DNA of 9,048 nucleotides from an uncultured Porphyromonadaceae bacterium (GTDB taxonomy: Bacteria; Bacteroidota; Bacteroidia; Bacteroidales; Muribaculaceae): contig UREH01000095.1 in the NCBI GenBank assembly GCA_900546835.1, forward strand, positions 1 to 9,048. The letters run 5' to 3'. This document shows, in pieces, positions 6,056 through 9,048 of the stretch. The notes beneath the pieces were generated by a model, which was not told the origin of the DNA, made no database searches, and saw nothing but the letters and a program-made list of their open reading frames with translations. The translations under genes were made by a program, and so were the position numbers. How positions within the stretch are numbered: position 1 is the stretch's first letter; every line of letters begins with the position of its first letter.

Positions 6056-6601
6056 TCAGTTACGGTCGTTGAGGTCGGTCTCCTCGGGGTGGGTGTACCA
6101 GCGCGAGTAGAAAAGATAGTTGTGTGCTATTTTCTCGTTGAGTTCGCGAGATTTTTCCGGTTCCATCATTTTGATGAACTTGGCGGGACATCCGCCCCAC
6201 AGCTCGTGAGGTCCGATTTTAGTTTTCGAGAGAACAACCGACCCAGCGGCTATCAGCGCTCCTTCGCCCACTTCGGCGTCGTCCATTACCACAGCGCCCA
6301 TCCCTATGAGGGCGTAGTCGTGGATTTTGGCGCCGTGAACGGTCACGTTGTGGCCAATTGATACGTCGTTGCCGATTTCGATGGTCGATTTCTTGTATAG
6401 AGTATGGAGAACGGAACCGTCCTGGATGTTGACGCGGTTGCCGATGCGTATGGAGTTCACGTCGCCGCGGATTACGGTGTTGAACCATACGGAGCATTCA
6501 CTGCCCATAATCACGTCGCCAACCACTGTGGCGTTTTCCGCCAGAAAGCAGTCGCGGCCTATTTCGGGCGTGTAGCCGCGCAGAGGTATTATCAGTGCCA
6601 T
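6056..6601 (-). CDS. Gamma-class carbonic anhydrase-like protein (left-handed beta helix)
   Basis: 181-aa hexapeptide-repeat protein of the gamma-carbonic anhydrase / YrdA / PaaY type, expected to form a trimeric left-handed beta helix with zinc between subunits. Visible residues match the catalytic set of the archaeal Cam enzyme: R46 and D48 in VIRGDVN, Q60 in NIQDGSVLH, and the three histidine ligands H66, H84 and H89 in SIGHNVTVHG. The acidic loop of Cam with its proton-shuttle Glu is not evident, as in YrdA-like members, so hydration of CO2 is plausible but unproven. The reading frame is open further upstream to 6730 and overlaps the peptidase gene. I choose the ATG at 6599-6601 because the family N-terminus (MALIIPLRGYTPEIG) begins there and it gives a normal length. 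It lies 40 bp after the aminopeptidase gene and is probably co-transcribed. Confidence 0.9.
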   Translation of the reverse strand: MALIIPLRGYTPEIGRDCFLAENATVVGDVIMGSECSVWFNTVIRGDVNSIRIGNRVNIQDGSVLHTLYKKSTIEIGNDVSIGHNVTVHGAKIHDYALIGMGAVVMDDAEVGEGALIAAGSVVLSKTKIGPHELWGGCPAKFIKMMEPEKSRELNEKIAHNYLFYSRWYTHPEETDLNDRN

Positions 6602-6641
6602 TTGTATGTCGAATATCTGTTGTTCCGGGGGGAATGCCGTA

Positions 6642-8429
6642 TCAGGCCTGAAGCGGGAGGGTCTTCTTACGGAGCCATTCGGCCTGCTCCTCGTTGAGGT
6701 ATGGGAGGAGATGGCGGAGCACTTCGGCATGGTAGCCGTCGACCCATTCGATTTCCTGCGGGGTCATTATTGCTGTGTCGAAGAGGCTGCGGTCGAAGGG
6801 GAAGAGCGTCATGGTCTCGAAACGGAAGAAGCGGCCGAACTCGGTGGTGAAGGCGTCGACGCAGAGCACGAGGTTCTCGCAGCGGATACCGTGGCAGTCG
6901 GTGCGGTAAAGGCCGGGCTCGTTGGAGGTGAGCATGCCGGGGCGCAGTGTGGCGGGCACATCGTTGAGGCGGATGCTCTGCGGACCTTCGTGAACGTTGA
7001 GGAAGTGGCCGACTCCGTGGCCGGTTCCGTGCAGGTAGCTAAGCCCCTCTTTCCATAGGAACTGGCGCGCGAGAGCGTCGAGCTGGGCGCCTCGCGTTCC
7101 TTCGGGGAATATGGCCGTGCCGAGGGCTATGTGGCCTTTCATCACAAGGGTGAAGTCACGCTTCTCTTCGGCAGTGGGGGTGCCCATTGCTATGGTGCGC
7201 GTAATGTCGGTGGTACCGGTGAGATATTGTGCGCCTGAGTCGATCAGCAGAAGGCCGTGGGGCTCGATGGTGCTGTCGGTCTCGGGTGTGGCTTCATAGT
7301 GCACGATGGCTCCGTGAGGGCCGTAGCCTGCGATTGTCTCGAAACTGAGGTCGAAATAGCCCGGTTGTTGCGAACGGAAATGGGTAAGGATGTCGGCCAC
7401 ATCCATCTCGGTGAGTTTCGTGCCTTCGGCCATGCGCTTTTCGATTTCCATGAAGGCGCCGACGAGGGCAGCTCCGTCGATTTCCATCGATTTGCGTATG
7501 CCGGCGATCTGAACGTCGTTTTTAGTGGCCTTGAGCATGGGGATGGGCGAGGCTCCGACCACTGCGCGGCTGCCGAGGGCATCGATGGCCTTTACCGACG
7601 TGCGCGTGGCGTCGACCAGCACGAGAGTGTCGTCGGCAAGCGATGCCATGTGGCTGTATACCTCGGGGTAGGGGAGAACCGATACTCCGGCTGCCTTGAG
7701 ATATTCGGCTGTGGCGGTGTCGATCTTCTCCGGCTTGATGAAGAGGATGCTTCCTTTTGCCGAGAGGTAAAGGAAGGCAGTGGCCACGGGGTTGCAGTTC
7801 ACGTCGCGGCTGCGGATATTAAGTGCCCATGCGATTTCGTCGAGCGCGGATACGAGGGTGGCGTTGGCGCCCTGCTCGGCGGCTTCGGCGAGAATTTTTG
7901 CGATTTTGGATGCAGCCGTTTCGCCTGCGTATTTCACGTCGTGTACAAACACCTTCGCGTCCGGCAGCCCGGGACGGTCTTTCCATATCGTGTCGGTGGC
8001 GTCGAAATCGGTGGCGAGGGTCATGCCGCGTTTCTCCAATATTCCGCGCATGGCGCAAACGGTTCCGAGATTGAAGAGCGCGCCGTCGATGCCCACTTTC
8101 GCGCCTTTCTTAAGCGTATGCGTAAGGTAATGGTTAATCGAGGGGGTGTCGGGCAGGCCGTCCTTCATCAGTTTTATGTCGGTGTCTTCCAGCTGGCGTG
8201 CGGCCTGGAGGAAGTAGCGCGAGTCGGTCCAGAGCAGGGCGTCGTCGGCCGTAACCACAAGGTCGCCGGCCGAGCCGGTAAAACCGCTGAGCCAGCGGCG
8301 AACCTGCCAGTGTGCAGCGAGATATTCACTCTGATGGGGGTCGGTCTGAGGAATAATCACGGCGTCGACTCCGGCCTTTTTCATCTCGGCGCGCAGGGCC
8401 GAGATTCTGTTTGCGATTTCCGTTTTCAT
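6642..8429 (-). CDS. Xaa-Pro aminopeptidase (M24B, three-domain form)
   Basis: 595-aa aminopeptidase P, which removes an N-terminal residue followed by proline from peptides; no signal peptide is seen, so it should be cytosolic. Two creatinase-like N-terminal domains (about 1-140 and 141-305, with WTDSRYFLQAARQL at 67-80) precede the pita-bread M24 catalytic domain (about 310-530). A C-terminal extension (about 530-595) is typical of the long APP1-like form, as opposed to the roughly 440-aa E. coli PepP. The dinuclear metal ligands are visible as D397 (LLIDSG), D408 (TTDITRT), H471 (HGTGHGVGH), E504 (TSNEPGLY) and E518 (IRCENLVL). H377 and H475 fit the catalytic and shuttle histidines. All key residues are present and the frame is intact. 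The gene precedes the carbonic anhydrase-like gene on the same strand, with no evident functional link. Confidence 0.94.
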   Translation of the reverse strand: MKTEIANRISALRAEMKKAGVDAVIIPQTDPHQSEYLAAHWQVRRWLSGFTGSAGDLVVTADDALLWTDSRYFLQAARQLEDTDIKLMKDGLPDTPSINHYLTHTLKKGAKVGIDGALFNLGTVCAMRGILEKRGMTLATDFDATDTIWKDRPGLPDAKVFVHDVKYAGETAASKIAKILAEAAEQGANATLVSALDEIAWALNIRSRDVNCNPVATAFLYLSAKGSILFIKPEKIDTATAEYLKAAGVSVLPYPEVYSHMASLADDTLVLVDATRTSVKAIDALGSRAVVGASPIPMLKATKNDVQIAGIRKSMEIDGAALVGAFMEIEKRMAEGTKLTEMDVADILTHFRSQQPGYFDLSFETIAGYGPHGAIVHYEATPETDSTIEPHGLLLIDSGAQYLTGTTDITRTIAMGTPTAEEKRDFTLVMKGHIALGTAIFPEGTRGAQLDALARQFLWKEGLSYLHGTGHGVGHFLNVHEGPQSIRLNDVPATLRPGMLTSNEPGLYRTDCHGIRCENLVLCVDAFTTEFGRFFRFETMTLFPFDRSLFDTAIMTPQEIEWVDGYHAEVLRHLLPYLNEEQAEWLRKKTLPLQA

Positions 8430-8471
8430 ATATAATATATGTGTAGAGTTGTTGACGATGGTTGTTTGAAC

Positions 8472-8497
8472 GGGATTCGTATCTGGGAGCTAATCCC
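8472..8497. other. Small hairpin in the aminopeptidase leader region
   Basis: GGGATT (8472-8477) and AATCCC (8492-8497) form a 6-bp stem with a 14-nt loop; an alternative GGGA (8485-8488)/TCCC (8494-8497) hairpin is also possible. On the plus strand it is followed by TTTTTATTT, which looks like an intrinsic terminator against transcription entering from the left. On the minus strand it would lie in the 5' leader of the aminopeptidase mRNA if the -7 match at 8510-8517 is used. Confidence 0.35.
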
Positions 8498-8509
8498 TTT
8501 TTATTTCTG

Positions 8510-8517
8510 CAAAATTA
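8510..8517 (-). promoter_or_regulatory. Possible -7 element of the aminopeptidase gene
   Basis: The minus strand reads TAATTTTG here, an exact TAnnTTTG match about 80 bp before the start codon. No TTTG-like -33 element is found at 19-21 bp upstream, so the call is tentative. Only this partial match suggests where the aminopeptidase/carbonic anhydrase transcript starts. Confidence 0.3.
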
Positions 8518-8578
8518 ATAAAACTTTCGGCAATCGCTTCCGCTTTTGCAAACTTTAAGCCGGGGCGCATCATTGTGG

Positions 8579-8616
8579 CCGGCGATAGCCGGTGGCTGCT
8601 GCGGAGCCAAAGCCAC
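8579..8616. repeat. Pair of adjacent GC-rich palindromes
   Basis: CCGGC (8579-8583)/GCCGG (8588-8592) with loop GATA is followed at once by GTGGCT (8592-8597)/AGCCAC (8611-8616), with AGCC also present at 8605-8608 as an alternative partner. The arrangement, two hairpins side by side in intergenic DNA between divergent transcripts, resembles a REP-type element, but no second copy was confirmed in this window. The remaining bases of the roughly 320-bp gap at 8430-8750 hold no supported gene. Confidence 0.4.
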
Positions 8617-8750
8617 GCGGCGAAAAATTTATCAGAGGGTGGCAGAGCGGCTGGATCCGCGAAAAGGTTGATTCTGTGGAGTGTGGAGCTGCCGCTGTGC
8701 CGCCGGCTTTGAATCGGCGACGAAAATCGCGAAAAATTTTGTTGAAATAC

Positions 8751-8781
8751 TTGCGCGGTTCAAAAATGTTGCTTAACTTTG
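8751..8781 (+). promoter_or_regulatory. Promoter of the tRNA operon
   Basis: TTG at 8751-8753 and TAACTTTG at 8774-8781 with a 20-bp spacer give a close match to the Bacteroidetes -33/-7 consensus. Transcription should begin near 8788, leaving a leader of about 57 nt before tRNA-Thr. The leader contains a boxA-like motif. A-tracts (8732-8736) and the T-run 8737-8740 just upstream may act as an UP-like element. Confidence 0.75.
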
Positions 8782-8830
8782 CAACCGCAAATGAGACGGA
8801 AGCCCACCTGCGGAAGCCGCTCTCGCAAGA

Positions 8831-8841
8831 GTTCTTTGAAA
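8831..8841 (+). promoter_or_regulatory. boxA-like motif upstream of tRNA-Thr
   Basis: GTTCTTTGAAA, 3 nt before tRNA-Thr. It resembles the boxA NusB/NusE-binding element of rRNA leaders (core CTTTGAAA or CTTTAACA) and is repeated exactly before the next tRNA. Confidence 0.5.
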
Positions 8842-8844
8842 GCT

Positions 8845-8918
8845 GCCTCTTTAGCTCAGTTGGCCAGAGCACGTGATTTGTAATCTCGGGGTCGTTGGTT
8901 CGAATCCGACAAGAGGCT
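8845..8918 (+). tRNA. tRNA-Thr (anticodon TGT)
   Basis: 74-nt cloverleaf. The acceptor stem is GCCTCTT/AAGAGGC (8845-8851 with 8911-8917), discriminator T8918. The D-arm is GCTC/GAGC and the T-arm GTTGG-TTCGAAT-CCGAC. The anticodon loop TTTGTAA puts TGT at 8879-8881. The anticodon stem CGTGA/TCTCG has a central U-U mismatch that I recall from other Bacteroidetes tRNA-Thr genes. The 3' CCA is not fully encoded (CAA follows), so it must be added post-transcriptionally. Confidence 0.95.
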
Positions 8919-8944
8919 CAAGAAAAGGTGCTGAGAAGCTAGTT

Positions 8945-8955
8945 GTTCTTTGAAA
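8945..8955 (+). promoter_or_regulatory. boxA-like motif upstream of tRNA-Tyr
   Basis: Second exact copy of GTTCTTTGAAA, here followed by AA, 8 nt before tRNA-Tyr and 26 nt after tRNA-Thr. The repeat before each tRNA argues for a function in the precursor RNA, such as Nus factor binding or processing. Confidence 0.5.
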
Positions 8956-8963
8956 AATAAGTT

Positions 8964-9046
8964 GGGCAAATACCAGAGTGGCCAAATGGGGCAGACTGTA
9001 AATCTGCTGTCTTTCGACTTCGGTGGTTCGAATCCATCTTTGCCCA
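8964..9046 (+). tRNA. tRNA-Tyr (anticodon GTA)
   Basis: 83-nt class II tRNA. The acceptor stem is GGGCAAA/TTTGCCC (8964-8970 with 9039-9045), discriminator A9046. The anticodon stem is GCAGA/TCTGC with loop CTGTAAA, placing GTA at 8998-9000. A long variable arm (from about 9008 to 9021) and the T-arm GGTGG-TTCGAAT-CCATC follow. It is complete, with only two bases left before the window end, so any encoded CCA cannot be judged. It is co-transcribed with tRNA-Thr. Confidence 0.95.
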
Positions 9047-9048
9047 CA

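Noticed and set aside
6602..6730. 43-residue N-terminal extension of the carbonic anhydrase-like frame overlapping the aminopeptidase gene
   Set aside because: The extension is Ser/Arg/Pro rich and out of frame with the peptidase coding sequence. The family N-terminus begins at 6601.
7257..8435. 392-aa plus-strand open frame opposite the aminopeptidase gene
   Set aside because: The minus-strand protein has all M24B metal ligands. The plus-strand translation is low complexity (Gly, Val, Asp, His rich) without family features.
8570..8876. Open frames of 94-100 aa on both strands across the non-coding gap before the tRNAs
   Set aside because: They run into the tRNA promoter and the tRNA-Thr gene, have no recognisable domain and overlap palindromic repeats, so they are unlikely to be coding.

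Overview
This window looks like chromosomal DNA from a member of the Bacteroidales, with Muribaculaceae or a related gut lineage as a plausible guess. The evidence is the promoter style (TTG-N20-TAnnTTTG), starts without clear Shine-Dalgarno sites, moderately high GC coding DNA, a standalone GatC-type PTS IIC inside a uronate operon, and the tRNA-Thr/tRNA-Tyr pair. The lineage is an inference. No phage, IS element or CRISPR array was seen. The first 35 bases are a residual Nextera sequencing adapter, so the left edge is an assembly end and not biology.

Region 36-4753 (minus strand) is a five-gene operon for the lower end of uronate (pectin-type) catabolism. In transcription order it encodes an SDR dehydrogenase (gluconate 5-dehydrogenase/KduD-like), a DUF4861 lipoprotein, a GatC-type PTS IIC membrane transporter without visible IIA/IIB partners, 2-keto-3-deoxygluconate kinase (kdgK) and the start of KDPG aldolase (eda), which is cut by the adapter. 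Gaps of 7-37 bp imply one transcript. The logic is import or formation of a keto-deoxy sugar acid, reduction to KDG, phosphorylation to KDPG, and cleavage to pyruvate plus glyceraldehyde 3-phosphate. The isomerase KduI is not in the window.

Region 4754-5054 is a divergent intergenic stretch. It holds a pyrD promoter on the plus strand, a likely operon promoter on the minus strand, and a nested inverted repeat that can be drawn as a three-way junction. Next come pyrD (class 1B dihydroorotate dehydrogenase, plus strand, no adjacent pyrK) and a 21-bp-stem hairpin at 5986-6041 that sits between convergent genes and probably terminates both strands.

Region 6056-8429 (minus strand) carries a three-domain Xaa-Pro aminopeptidase followed 40 bp later by a gamma-class carbonic anhydrase-like protein. 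Region 8430-8844 is non-coding, with small palindromes, repeated GCGAAAA tracts and a strong tRNA promoter. The right end holds tRNA-Thr(TGT) and tRNA-Tyr(GTA). Each is preceded by the same 11-mer GTTCTTTGAAA, which resembles a boxA antitermination element. In Bacteroidetes this tRNA order commonly leads into tuf-secE-nusG, which would lie just beyond the window.
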